Source of the DNA: Eukaryota sp. TZLM1-RC
Lineage: Eukaryota; Metamonada: BaSk clade
Assembly: GCA_040285825.1 (NCBI GenBank)
Contig: JAUPSS010000011.1
Location: 693,658 to 757,657, forward strand
DNA length: 64,000 bases
Reading direction: 5' to 3'
Shown here: positions 28,591 to 37,719 of the stretch, in pieces
Position numbering within the stretch: position 1 is the stretch's first letter
Layout of the letters: each line of letters starts with the position of its first letter
Notes under the pieces: model-generated
Seen by the model: the letters and a program-made list of their open reading frames with translations, nothing else
What the model was told of the DNA's origin: nothing
The model's database searches: none
Made by a program: the position numbers and the translations under genes

Positions 28591-28903
28591 ATTTCTAGTT
28601 TGATGCTATTTTTGAAAACTGGAGAACTTTCATCTAGAATTACAACGTTCAATATCAAATTTTTTTTATTTTTGGCTATTGATTGTTCAGATCTTATCTT
28701 TGAAAACCAAGAAGAGAAAATGGGGACATCTTGGTGTCTACTTTCCCCATATGCATTGTCCTTTGCACCAATTTGTGTCAGTTTCGTGTGATGCTGAGAA
28801 TGTACTTCTTATTCGAAACTACTACTGTTGATGTTTTATCTGTGGGCTCTTATCATTTATATTTCTCTGGTTTTATTGCAAAAGCCGACAGAATGTATAA
28901 ATC
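28591..28903. other. Unassigned sequence, left arm
   Basis: Between RT fragment D and the stop of the two-TM gene. A plus-strand frame (28731-29018) begins here and overlaps the two-TM gene. Nothing is recognisable. Confidence 0.4.
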
Positions 28904-29491
28904 TTATGATATTAAAATGTCAGGAGCGTCCTCACTTCCTGTATATATTGGTGGTGCAGCAGGACTCCAATCAGTAGAACTTGTGCTGTGGGAAGGCAAA
29001 ACGAGAGGTTCTTCATAAGCTAGTTGGATTACGAGATACGTCTTTTGCTTTCCAACATCCAACTTAAAAAAGAGCCCTCGATCCTGTACACTGGGATTAA
29101 TGGTTGTTCTGATCCATTCCAAGGTATCTACTGCTGCTTGTTTGGATGCCTTATTTTGCAAGATAATGCTCAAAACAAAAAAAACAACGCCCAAGACAGC
29201 AAAAAAACATATCAAAGTTATAAAAATCCACTCGTCCTGCACGTCGATCATCGAATAGTTACCGTCAAAATACAAACCGACAGACATGGCTGCAACAAAA
29301 GAAAGAAGAGTGCATAAAAAAGAACACACAGCCTTCCACGATGTCTTACGTAGGCGCTTGGCAAGTTCCAGATCAAGATCATCCCATTCGCGCAAAGAGT
29401 AGACGTCTTCAATCATCGAAGGGCGTTTCTCATCAATAACACGTATGTTTCCTTTTGGTTTGAGCTCAAATTCACACTGACGGAAAGTCAT
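28904..29491 (-). CDS. Unrecognised 195-residue two-TM protein, left copy
   Basis: An open reading frame from ATG (29491) to TAA, identical to the right-arm copy (36812-37399) except for a few residues. I do not recognise the family. The N-terminal ~50 residues are charged. Two hydrophobic segments lie at about residues 54-75 and 88-111, separated by a short acidic loop. The ~80-residue C-terminal tail ends in a Pro/Ser/Thr-rich, acidic stretch. This suggests a small hairpin-type membrane protein with both ends on the same side. The left copy differs from the right at CTLLSF/CTVLSF, AVLGVV/AVLCVV and SIILQ/SIVLQ. No signal peptide or catalytic motif is visible. A second frame overlaps its 3' end on the other strand. 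It may be cargo carried with the inverted repeat; function unknown. Confidence 0.5.
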   Translation of the reverse strand: MTFRQCEFELKPKGNIRVIDEKRPSMIEDVYSLREWDDLDLELAKRLRKTSWKAVCSFLCTLLSFVAAMSVGLYFDGNYSMIDVQDEWIFITLICFFAVLGVVFFVLSIILQNKASKQAAVDTLEWIRTTINPSVQDRGLFFKLDVGKQKTYLVIQLAYEEPLVLPSHSTSSTDWSPAAPPIYTGSEDAPDILIS

Positions 29492-29568
29492 GAGTCTAGG
29501 AATAAGTTTTGAGAAGTATGAATTTCACTATTTTTTAAGCTGAATTTGAAACTCATTTTCCCCCAAAA

Positions 29569-29840
29569 CTACCCCAAAATGGAACCTCTCAACATCTCTC
29601 TAAACTTCAATGAACTAACAATGACTTTGGCTTTCCTTGCAGACAAACTATTGGTCCACAACTTGACACCCTCTAAAGTTACCAAGAAGTGGCGAGCACT
29701 CTGACTTCTCTTGCAAACAAACTTGTGCTCCACAATTGCTAAGACTTTGCACATCACAAAGGACGCTGAAATAACCAATTTGATCAGATCGTTGTTATTA
29801 TTAGCTCCAATTCCTACCGTTTTGGACACAATTTGAAATT
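29569..29840. other. Unassigned coding-like segment, left copy
   Basis: Both strands have open frames. On the minus strand an 86-codon frame lacks an ATG at its start. On the plus strand a frame starting with ATG at 29579 (MEPLNISLNFNELTMTLAFL...) runs to about 29838 with a single TGA in the middle, near 29700, and looks more protein-like. The same TGA is in the right arm. I cannot choose between them, and neither is recognised. Confidence 0.3.
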
Positions 29841-30224
29841 AATTTCTGATTCACTTTGTTCTTTTGGTAATTTTTCTGCATCTTTAGTAATTAACTGTTT
29901 CGATGTAGGAGAGGCAGGTTTTGAGGACCTGGAGCTTTAGTTTTGTATTTGACAATTTTTCATTTAATAGTTGATAAATAAATAAATTTTTCCAAAAAAA
30001 TAGAAAACAACACAATGTTTGTTCGTTAACAGCAATTACTAAGTTGTCAGCACAGTGAATGTGGCATCTACTAGAACAAAGAAACCAATAGTGCAGTTAC
30101 CATCAATTACCATAAGTAATTACTGGATTATTAGACTTACGTAATCTTAAGCGTTGATTCAAAATTCAAAATATTTTAGTTCAATTCTTGTAAAAAAATC
30201 ACTTTAGTTTTATAAATTGTTTTT
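29841..30224. other. AT-rich spacer with LINE-like tail, left arm
   Basis: No gene seen. The plus strand contains GATAAATAAATAAATTTTT near 29970, resembling the AATAAATAAATAAA 3' tail of element A. It may mark the 3' end of another decayed retroelement. Confidence 0.35.
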
Positions 30225-31061
30225 TAATATATCAATTTTATTAAAAACCTATAAATCAACGTGTAAATAATCCATCTCTCCTACGGCATCATTATTGCTG
30301 AATTTGATATTGAAAAACACATCCAATTTTTTATTTTAAAAATTTATTATTCTGGTAAATTCACTCATATTTTAAGATCAACTCCTCCTTCAGTCCTCCT
30401 TTGTCTCTTGATTTTTGTAGATCTTTCAACAAACTTCGGGTCAAATTTATTTCTTCATTTGTGGAAGTAAATGAATCTTTAATTCGAAGTCATGTTTTTT
30501 GTTCTGCTGAATCAATGGGAATTGGTTTAAATATAATCTTCGATTTTATGTAAAGCAGCTTTTTTAGGAGGTGGAAAAAATTTTGTTTTTTGAATTTTTC
30601 CAAAGGTTTCCTTATGATGTTCATATGATCCATAGTGAATCTAATTTTTATTTGAATCAACTTCAAATTGAATTAGATAATTTGCCTAGTGATATCTGGA
30701 TTCAGTGTTTTCCTCAAAATATTCAAGAAATTCCCACCCGATCTCTTCCAAATTTACGTTTTTGCTTGAAAAAGCTTCAGTACCATCTGGTTAAATTATA
30801 TGAGGGCTTGGATCATGAAGTAAGACTTGGCTTGGCCAAAACTAAAAATCCCGCTTGCGTTAATTTTTTAAAGGATATTCGTGATAGCTCAGCTGCTGCT
30901 TTAGTAACTCAAATTCCCTCAGTTTATGGTCTTTTGTTAAAAAACAATGAATGGCTTTTAAACATGCGTTTTCGTTGTTTTCTGTGGCCAAACAATTTGC
31001 CGAATCATTTAACTTGTAAATGTGGTAAGCCTCTTTTGTTTACTCATCTCTTGAACTGGTT
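30225..31061 (+). pseudogene. RT fragment B', left copy, with inverted 3' end
   Basis: From about 30297 to 31061 the plus strand is similar to the region of element B (42050-42800) just after the RT catalytic core. Shared features are FDIEKHI-like sequence, a RSLPNLRFCLKKLQ block, LGLAKTKNPA and the knuckle start CKCGKPLLFTHLLN. An ATG-initiated open frame covers 30571 to the junction with the Rep gene. Its last knuckle Cys is lost at that junction. At 30225-30296 about 50 bases match the 3' terminus of B (ending GATTTATAGG plus tail) but on the opposite strand. It is a truncated and rearranged remnant. Confidence 0.75.
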
Positions 31062-32272
31062 TCGTAGGGTTTCGGCCAGCCAAAGTCTAGTATCACGTTA
31101 CCTTCTTTCTTGCAGTATTCGCGTGCTTTTTTAGGGGCCTTCATTGGATCAGTATGGCAACCTCTTAATATTTCCCAGTTATTCATTTCAGCCAAAGTGA
31201 TTCCTTCACCCAATAGTTTAAAACATCCTTGTAGGTGAGGAGTTCCGTTATCTCCTACTTCTTTTCCTATTGTGGCGCATTCGCAACTTAAGTTTAGTTC
31301 GGCGTGGAGTCTTCGGCAGTCTTCTTCTGTGTGCAGTCTTTCTTCTGCTTCTTTTTGTTTTTTTTCTTGATATTCTTGTTCTTTTAATTCTGTTTGAATT
31401 GCTGATCCTGCTTTAGACATGTGTTGCATTTTTTTTCTCAAGTCTTTTGGTAACTGTGCTTGTCCAATTGCACTTTGTTGTTGCATTTCTTGTTCTTCCT
31501 CTGCAGGTTCCATTGCCCGTACATCTCCTTCCAATTGTGGCAGTACACTTGCTGACAAGTGTTTCTTAATTATTTCATCAGTTCCTAATTCATAAATTTC
31601 ATGTTGTAATTTTCGCTGAATTTCCTTTTCAATGAACCATAATGGAACTTCATCTTCCATATCCATAATGCATGCACACCACATGCATTCCAAGCTTTCT
31701 TCGTATGCATATTTATCTTCTTTTAAATTCAGAAATCCCATTTCACTTCCAAGTGTTCCTTCATTATTTTCACCTTGTTGTTCTTCATCAGCTATTGGTG
31801 GTACTCTTAAGTAAATGTGTCCAGGTCTAGCATTGGTGCTTATAGCATCCCATAAATCCTTAATATCTTCACTTAAATCGTTAAAATTTACATAAAGATA
31901 ATGTTTTTTTCTGTACCTAACTTCATTATTTGATAGTTTGACGGGTCTCTTAGGGCAGCATTTGTCACACATTACTCTTGGACCTACGAATGTTTCGTTT
32001 TTGTTCATCCATACCCTTGCATCACCGCGGTGGTCTAAGTTATCTCTTTCTTCCAGTGCAGCCAAGAGAACGTTTTTGCCCTCGTTTGAAGTTGAGGCCC
32101 AGAAGTTTTTTCCAGATCTTCTATTAGTTTTTCTTGAAAAACTTGAGGATAATCGTTTTAGTCCAGCTTTCATGACTTTGTCTTTGCGTCTTGCTATATG
32201 TGGAGGGATGGCCGACTGGGCAGCCCGAGGAAGTTTTAATGACAATTTCTTCAGTTTTTTGAGCGGAGACAT
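31040..32272 (-). CDS. 410-residue protein ending in a CRESS-type Rep (HUH) segment
   Basis: Uninterrupted ORF from ATG at 32272. The last ~70 residues match the replication-initiator endonuclease of circular ssDNA (CRESS) viruses and related plasmids. They show motif II in GTPHLQG, the spacer ending ILRGCH, and motif III with the catalytic Tyr in AREYCKKEGN. Rep nicks the origin hairpin to start rolling-circle replication. Motif I is not visible, and the frame ends soon after motif III, where sequence from RT fragment B' supplies the stop, so the helicase domain is absent. The first ~330 residues are unrecognised: a Lys/Arg-rich N-terminus (about 1-60), Cys pairs CDKCC and CMWCAC, then an acidic and Gln/Glu-rich segment likely to form a coiled coil. 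This is probably an endogenous, truncated or fused Rep unable to replicate DNA by itself. The open frame could be recent integration or a domesticated protein. Confidence 0.65.
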   Translation of the reverse strand: MSPLKKLKKLSLKLPRAAQSAIPPHIARRKDKVMKAGLKRLSSSFSRKTNRRSGKNFWASTSNEGKNVLLAALEERDNLDHRGDARVWMNKNETFVGPRVMCDKCCPKRPVKLSNNEVRYRKKHYLYVNFNDLSEDIKDLWDAISTNARPGHIYLRVPPIADEEQQGENNEGTLGSEMGFLNLKEDKYAYEESLECMWCACIMDMEDEVPLWFIEKEIQRKLQHEIYELGTDEIIKKHLSASVLPQLEGDVRAMEPAEEEQEMQQQSAIGQAQLPKDLRKKMQHMSKAGSAIQTELKEQEYQEKKQKEAEERLHTEEDCRRLHAELNLSCECATIGKEVGDNGTPHLQGCFKLLGEGITLAEMNNWEILRGCHTDPMKAPKKAREYCKKEGNVILDFGWPKPYETSSRDE

Positions 32273-32312
32273 GCGGTCAAAATTATGAAACTATTTTTTT
32301 GAAAAAAATATT

Positions 32313-32330
32313 GCAAGGCATTAGCCTTGC
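32313..32330. promoter_or_regulatory. Hairpin upstream of the Rep-fusion ORF
   Basis: Perfect 7-bp inverted repeat GCAAGGC-ATTA-GCCTTGC, 40 bases upstream of the ATG. CRESS replicons carry a hairpin origin next to rep, but their loop normally holds a nonanucleotide. This loop has only four bases, so an origin role is speculative. It could also be a terminator-like or fortuitous hairpin. Confidence 0.35.
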
Positions 32331-32490
32331 TAGGTTTATGTTTTTAGTTGTTCATGAATGTGTCAAGAGGGATATTTGCAGCTGTGAGATTGGGGGCGGA
32401 CGTAGTCTAGTGGTGTTCAGTTGATGCTTCTTATAGATTTCAAAGGTTCACTGCTTGCCTCGTTCGTTCAATCATTTTCTGTAGTTTTTC
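32331..32490. other. Spacer between Rep hairpin and telomeric tract
   Basis: About 160 bases, less AT-rich than the surroundings. No gene or recognised site seen. Confidence 0.4.
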
Positions 32491-32587
32491 GGTTAGGGTT
32501 AGGGTTTTGGATAGGGTTAGGTTAGGGTTATGGTTTTGGATAGGGTTAGGTTAGGGTTAGGGTGAGCGAAGCGATCCGGGTTAGGGA
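32491..32587 (+). repeat. Interstitial telomere-like repeats
   Basis: Degenerate array of TTAGGG-type units: several exact GGTTAGGGTTAGGG runs, shortened units (GGTTAGGTTAGGG) and interruptions by TTTTGGATA, ending in GGGTTAGGGAGTTG. The tract joins directly to the internal end of the split element A at about 32591. It lies near the axis of the large inverted repeat. Confidence 0.85.
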
Positions 32588-32590
32588 GTT

Positions 32591-33705
32591 GTCCTAAATT
32601 TGGTGGAGTTGGTTTTTCAAAAGCAGAGTATTTATGCAAAAGTGCTTTTATTGGTGGTATGAAAAATTTTCTTTTTGAATGGAAACTTCGTTTTGATCAT
32701 ATTCCTTTAAATGAATCACATCCTTTATTAATTTCTCTTGAAAAAATGGTGCAAGAACTACCTGTTGATATTTGGAATAGGAGTTTTCCTTCAAGTTTGC
32801 CTGCTGTGCCTTCGAGATCTTTCACCAACCTTCATCTTGCTGTTGTGAAATTACAGAAGTCTGTTCTTATTGGTTTTGAAGACCTGGATTTTTCTAAACG
32901 ACTTAGTGTGACTAAGATTAATAATCCCGTCTTTGCTGCCTTTTTATCAGACACTCAGAACTGTACTAGTTTAATATCTCAGCAACCAAGGCCATTTGGT
33001 CTTCACTTAACAAATGAAGCTTGGAAACAAAACATGCGGTTGAGATTAGGGATGTATCCAAGTGGTCTTTTGGACAATTCTTATTGTATTTGTAACAAAA
33101 AAACCTACTGCCAATTTTCGTCATATTGTGAGCTGTAAGAAATTTCTCCAATATAGGTCAGTTCTTCATAATGCCGTTCGTGATGTGACATATGAGATGT
33201 TCAAGTGTTACAATTTTAGTTGCAAAGTAGAACCTTTGTTGAAGCATTATAGTGATGATAATCTTTTTAATTCACGTCGAGGTGATTTAATTGCTCCTTT
33301 TGTGGATTCCTCTCAAGTTGTTGTTGATTTCACTACAGTTGATCCCTTTGCTTTTGTTTATCGCGATGATGTTTTACTTAGTACTAATGGTCATTTAAAC
33401 AAGGCTGAAGATCGTAAGAGAGATAAATATACTGAGATATTAAATGATTTAAATAAGAACCTTTATTCGAAGTTTTCGTTTGTTCCTTTTGCCTTTTCGA
33501 TTTTTGGCAACATTGGTCAATCCGCCTTGAATTTCATCAATGATTTTGGTAATTTATGTCGTTCAAGTGGGCAGAGAATTTATGGAAAAATCGTATCATT
33601 TTCGCTTTGTACAGAAGTGTTCCCAAGTACTTGAGTTTAATGATGTCTAAACTTTATAAGGATTCATCAAGAGTTGGCGTGGAGAATTTAGTTTCTTATC
33701 TGTTT
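32591..33705 (+). pseudogene. Retrotransposon A, central copy, 3' half
   Basis: Matches 60563-61690 of the other A copy. It encodes the C-terminal region, the Cys/His knuckle and the RLE motif RGDLIAPFVDSSQVVVDF (RGD-x13-D), followed by KAEDRKRDKY. One extra A near 33100 shifts the frame inside the knuckle, and a short deletion near 33570 (GTGGGCAGAG for a longer sequence) breaks it again. At the codon where the other copy has TGA (60871) this copy has CGA. At about 33705 it abuts the antisense 5' half of the same family. Decayed. Confidence 0.85.
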
Positions 33706-35158
33706 AAAATGTTGTAAACCGTGTTGTAAAAGAGACAAAGGGCCAATAAGTGATAAATCATCTGCATAAGCACATATATGAATGTCAGGAAAATCCGACT
33801 TAAATTTTACCAAAACTGATCGCAGTGCTAAGCAAAAGAAAAATGGACCCAATGGATCCCCTTGTTTGACGCCTTTTGACGAAACAATATTCTCAGAATG
33901 AAAAATTAAGTTAGAGGGTGATCCATACATCAATTTAAAATACGGCAAAAGTGGAAAATAGTGTAGTTCAAGTTCTTGCAAAATACTGGAGCGAAGAAGG
34001 GAGTTGAAAGCATTTTTAAAATCAATGTTCAATAAATAAATTTCGCCTTTTTGATTGGAAAGTAAATCTGTACACAACGCAGCACATGTTGTGCCATCAG
34101 GAATTCCGATAGCAAACTGATAAGGACGAAAAAAATTAATTGCGGATGACTTAACTCTTTGAAAAGAAATAATTGCTAATAATCTCGTTATGGACTCACC
34201 AACAGCAATAGGTCTGACACCATCTCCAGGCTTATTTAAAGCAACTAAACGAGATGCCATTAACGCTTGTGGTAACTTGAAACGTCCCATGATGACACTA
34301 TTAAAAAAGAAAACTAAATCATCCACGATTTCTGGACATATGTTGACTGCGGACTTCAAATGATCATAACTAAGTCCAGAAGGCCCAGCAGAACGACCAG
34401 ACGGAAGTCCTTTAATAGCTACACTAACTTCATCACAAGTGATAGGATTAGCAGTGAAGAAATCACGTTCATTATCAGAGACAATGTGATTTATGGTGAA
34501 GTCTTCAGGTAGATGAAGAGAATTTAAAGAATCCAATGTTTCATCATTGAAGGCAGCAGGAGAAGAACCAGCCAATAATTTAAGTGCTGAAGAGTATTGT
34601 GAACGAAGAATCAAAGACTCAAAGCGTTTTTTGACATTTTTAGATTGTGGAACCGACTTCTTATATTTAGATTTCTTGTGTGAAGACATAGCCTTAGAAA
34701 GAAAAAATTTCCAAAAAATCGAAGGATTCCAAATGCCCTTTCGAAGAGAGAAGGTTAAAGATCAAATAACTGTTGCAAGAGAAGACGAATAAGCAGGAGA
34801 AACGAATTGAGGGATTGCAAATGGAGGTCTACAAGGATCAATTGGCGTGCAAGAATCACAAACCAAAAGAGGTCGACCCAAAACATTGAATCCAGAAACT
34901 GGAGAACAACAGAACAAACATGATTTTGTATTACTACTGACTCAAGACGAATGAAGTATATGCGGAGGCTCAATAGACTCAATAGGTGAAGATAATGATG
35001 CCAAAACAGCTTCATCTGACAAAACTTTTCGCCGAGGACATGTTGTTTTTGTGTGACCAACAGTTTTGCACAAAGAACAGGTAGTCACAGAATTCTTAGG
35101 GCGTCCTCTAGAAGGTTTTGAAGTAACTGACTTCGGAGGCATAGATAAGCATGGAGGG
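33706..35158 (-). pseudogene. Retrotransposon A, central copy, 5' half with intact start
   Basis: The minus strand carries the 5' end of family A, which is missing from the copy at 58894. The start is ATG at 35142. An AT-hook-like SRGRPKN is followed by a CCHC knuckle CSLCKTVGHTKTTC, then a TGA at 34942-34944 (TCA in the other copy). After that come a CxxC...CxxC finger and the RT domain: VRPIAVGESITRLLA, NIDFKNAFNS (motif A), GVKQGDPLGP (motif B) and YADDLSLIG (motif C). The match ends at LQHF, where the sequence flips into the 3' half. About 420 bases of the element between the halves are missing. Upstream of the ATG the coding strand reads TTTTTTTCTCCCTCC, which resembles the 5' end of element B. 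Confidence 0.87.
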
Positions 35159-35166
35159 AGAAAAAA

Positions 35167-35314
35167 AATGTTTTAAACTATTGGGTGAAGGAATCACTTT
35201 GGCTGGAATGAATAACTGGGAAATATTAAGAGGTTGCCATACTGAACCAATGAAGGCCCCTAAAAAAGCACGCGAATACTGCAAGAAAGAAGGTAACGTG
35301 ATACTAGACTTTGA
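35167..35314 (+). pseudogene. Second CRESS-type Rep fragment
   Basis: About 148 bases nearly identical to the 3' part of the Rep-fusion ORF, in the opposite orientation. It covers CFKLLGEGITL to motif III AREYCKKEGN and ILDF. It starts abruptly after an A-rich run next to element A and ends where RT fragment B' begins. It contains no start codon of its own and cannot be functional. Confidence 0.8.
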
Positions 35315-36080
35315 CCACAGAAAACAACGAAAACGCATGTTTAGAAGCTATTCATTGTTTTTTAACAAAAGTCCATAAACAAGAGGGAATTTGAGTTACT
35401 AAAGCAGCAGCTGAGCTATCACGAATATCCTTTAAATAATTACCGCAAGCGGGATTTTTAGTTTTGGCCAAGCCAAGTCTTACTTCATGATCCAAGCCCT
35501 CATATAATTTAACCAGATGGTACTGAAGCTTTTTCAAGCAAAAACGTAAAATTGGAAGAGATCGGGTGGGAATTTCTTGAATATTTTGAGGAAAACACTG
35601 AATCCAGATATCACTAGGCAAATTATCTAATTCAATTTGAAGTTGATTCAAATAAAAATTAGATTCACTATGGATCATATGAACATCATAAGGAAACCTT
35701 TGGAAAAATTCAAAAAACAAAATTTTTTCCACCTCCTAAAAAAGCTGCTTTACATAAAATCGAAGATTATATTTAAACCAATTCCCATTGATTCAGCAGA
35801 ACAAAAAACATGACTTCGAATTAAAGATTCATTTACTTCCACAAATGAAGAAATAAATTTGACCCGAAGTTTGTTGAAAGATCTACAAAAATCAAGAGAC
35901 AAAGGAGGACTGAAGGAGGAGTTGATCTTAAAATATGAGTGAATTTACCAGAATAATAAATTTTTAAAATAAAAAATTGGATGTGTTTTTCAATATCAAA
36001 TTCAGCAATAATGATGCCGTAGGAGAGATGGATTATTTACATGTTGATTTATAGGTTTTTAATAAAATTGATATATTAAA
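35315..36080 (-). pseudogene. RT fragment B', right copy, with inverted 3' end
   Basis: Mirror of 30225-30987. The antisense mid-element part (35315-36006) is followed directly by about 50 bases of the B-family 3' terminus in sense orientation (36007-36080, ending GATTTATAGG and an AATAAAATTG tail). Compared with the left copy, one inserted base near 35385 truncates the frame. The arrangement inverted-5'-part then 3'-end is what twin priming produces. Confidence 0.75.
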
Positions 36081-36473
36081 AAACAATTTATAAAACTAAA
36101 GTGATTTTTTTACAAGAATTGAACTAAAATATTTTGAATTTTGAATCAACGCTTAAGATTACGTAACTCTAATAATCCAGTAATTACTTATGGTAATTGA
36201 TGGTAACTGCACTATTGGTTTCTTTGTTCTAGTAGATGCCACATTCACTGTGCTGACAACTTAGTAATTGCTGTCAACGAACAAACATTGTGTTGTTTTC
36301 TATTTTTTTGGAAAAATTTATTTATTTATCAACTATTAAATGAAAAATTGTCAAATACAAAACTAAAGCTCCAGGTCCTCAAAACCTGCCTCTCCTACAT
36401 CGAAACAGTTAATTACTAAAGATGCAGAAAAATTACCAAAAGAACAAAGTGAATCAGAAATTAATTTCAAATT
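36081..36473. other. AT-rich spacer, right arm
   Basis: Mirror of the left-arm spacer at 29841-30224. No gene seen. Confidence 0.4.
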
Positions 36474-36734
36474 GTGTCCAAAACGGTAGGAATTGGAGCT
36501 AATAATAACAACGATCTGATCAAATTGGTTATTTCAGCGTCCTTTGTGATGTGCAAAGTCTTAGCAATTGTGGAGCACAAGTTTGTTTACAAGAGAAGTC
36601 AGAGTGCTCGCCACTTCTTGGTAACTTTAGAGGGTGTCAAGTTGTGGACCAATAGTTTGTCTGCAAGGAAAGCCAAAGTCATTGTTAGTTCATTGAAGTT
36701 TAGAGAGATGTTGAGAGGTTCCATTTTGGGGTAG
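36474..36734. other. Unassigned coding-like segment, right copy
   Basis: Mirror of 29569-29829. The plus-strand frame begins at GTG, not ATG. The minus-strand alternative contains the same single TGA as in the left arm. Product and strand unresolved. Confidence 0.3.
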
Positions 36735-36811
36735 TTTTGGGGGAAAATGAGTTTCAAATTCAGCTTAAAAAATAGTGAAATTCATACTTCTCAAAACTTA
36801 TTCCTAGACTC

Positions 36812-37399
36812 ATGACTTTCCGTCAGTGTGAATTTGAGCTCAAACCAAAAGGAAACATACGTGTTATTGATGAGAAACGCCCTTCGATGATTGAAGACGT
36901 CTACTCTTTGCGCGAATGGGATGATCTTGATCTGGAACTTGCCAAGCGCCTACGTAAGACATCGTGGAAGGCTGTGTGTTCTTTTTTATGCACTGTTCTC
37001 TCTTTTGTTGCAGCCATGTCTGTCGGTTTGTATTTTGACGGTAACTATTCGATGATCGACGTGCAGGACGAGTGGATTTTTATAACTTTGATATGTTTTT
37101 TTGCTGTCTTGTGCGTTGTTTTTTTTGTTTTGAGCATTGTCTTGCAAAATAAGGCATCCAAACAAGCAGCAGTAGATACCTTGGAATGGATCAGAACAAC
37201 CATTAATCCCAGTGTACAGGATCGAGGGCTCTTTTTTAAGTTGGATGTTGGAAAGCAAAAGACGTATCTCGTAATCCAACTAGCTTATGAAGAACCTCTC
37301 GTTTTGCCTTCCCACAGCACAAGTTCTACTGATTGGAGTCCTGCTGCACCACCAATATATACAGGAAGTGAGGACGCTCCTGACATTTTAATATCATAA
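36812..37399 (+). CDS. Unrecognised 195-residue two-TM protein, right copy
   Basis: Mirror of the gene at 28904-29491, also uninterrupted from ATG to TAA. Hydrophobic segments lie at about residues 54-75 and 88-111, with charged N- and C-terminal tails. The right copy has a Cys where the left has Gly in the second hydrophobic segment. The region upstream, between the unassigned frame and the ATG (36735-36811), is short, AT-rich and without a recognisable promoter. Function unknown. Both copies being open is compatible with expression but also with a recent duplication. Confidence 0.5.
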   Translation: MTFRQCEFELKPKGNIRVIDEKRPSMIEDVYSLREWDDLDLELAKRLRKTSWKAVCSFLCTVLSFVAAMSVGLYFDGNYSMIDVQDEWIFITLICFFAVLCVVFFVLSIVLQNKASKQAAVDTLEWIRTTINPSVQDRGLFFKLDVGKQKTYLVIQLAYEEPLVLPSHSTSSTDWSPAAPPIYTGSEDAPDILIS

Positions 37400-37719
37400 G
37401 ATTTATACATTCTGTCGGCTTTTGCAATAAAACCAGAGAAATATAAATGATAAGAGCCCACAGATAAAACATCAACAGTAGTAGTTTCGAATAAGAAGTA
37501 CATTCTCAGCATCACACGAAACTGACACAAATTGGTGCAAAGGACAATGCATATGGGGAAAGTAGACACCAAGATGTCCCCATTTTCTCTTCTTGGTTTT
37601 CAAAGATAAGATCTGAACAATCAATAGCCAAAAATAAAAAAATTTTGATATTGAACGTTGTAATTCTAGATGAAAGTTCTCCAGTTTTCAAAAATAGCAT
37701 CAAACTAGAAATGGACAAA
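37400..37719. other. Unassigned sequence, right arm
   Basis: Mirror of 28591-28903. No recognisable gene. Confidence 0.4.

Larger units (their letters stand above)
28229..31061. repeat. Left arm of the ~2.8-kb inverted repeat
   Basis: This segment is the reverse complement of 35315-38074. Paired coordinates sum to 66303 throughout (28904/37399, 29569/36734, 30571/35732). Order in plus-strand direction: RT fragment D (antisense), two-TM gene (minus), an unassigned frame, a spacer, then RT fragment B'. The arms differ by scattered substitutions and a few one-base indels. The symmetry continues outward through SAT and R1 at a larger scale. Confidence 0.9.

Noticed and set aside
28731-29018. A 95-codon plus-strand frame overlapping the two-TM gene
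   Set aside because: Overlaps the better-supported 195-codon gene on the other strand; cannot exclude it but not called.
31087-31095. TAGTATCAC, one mismatch from the CRESS origin nonanucleotide TAGTATTAC
   Set aside because: It lies within the Rep coding sequence and has no flanking stem.
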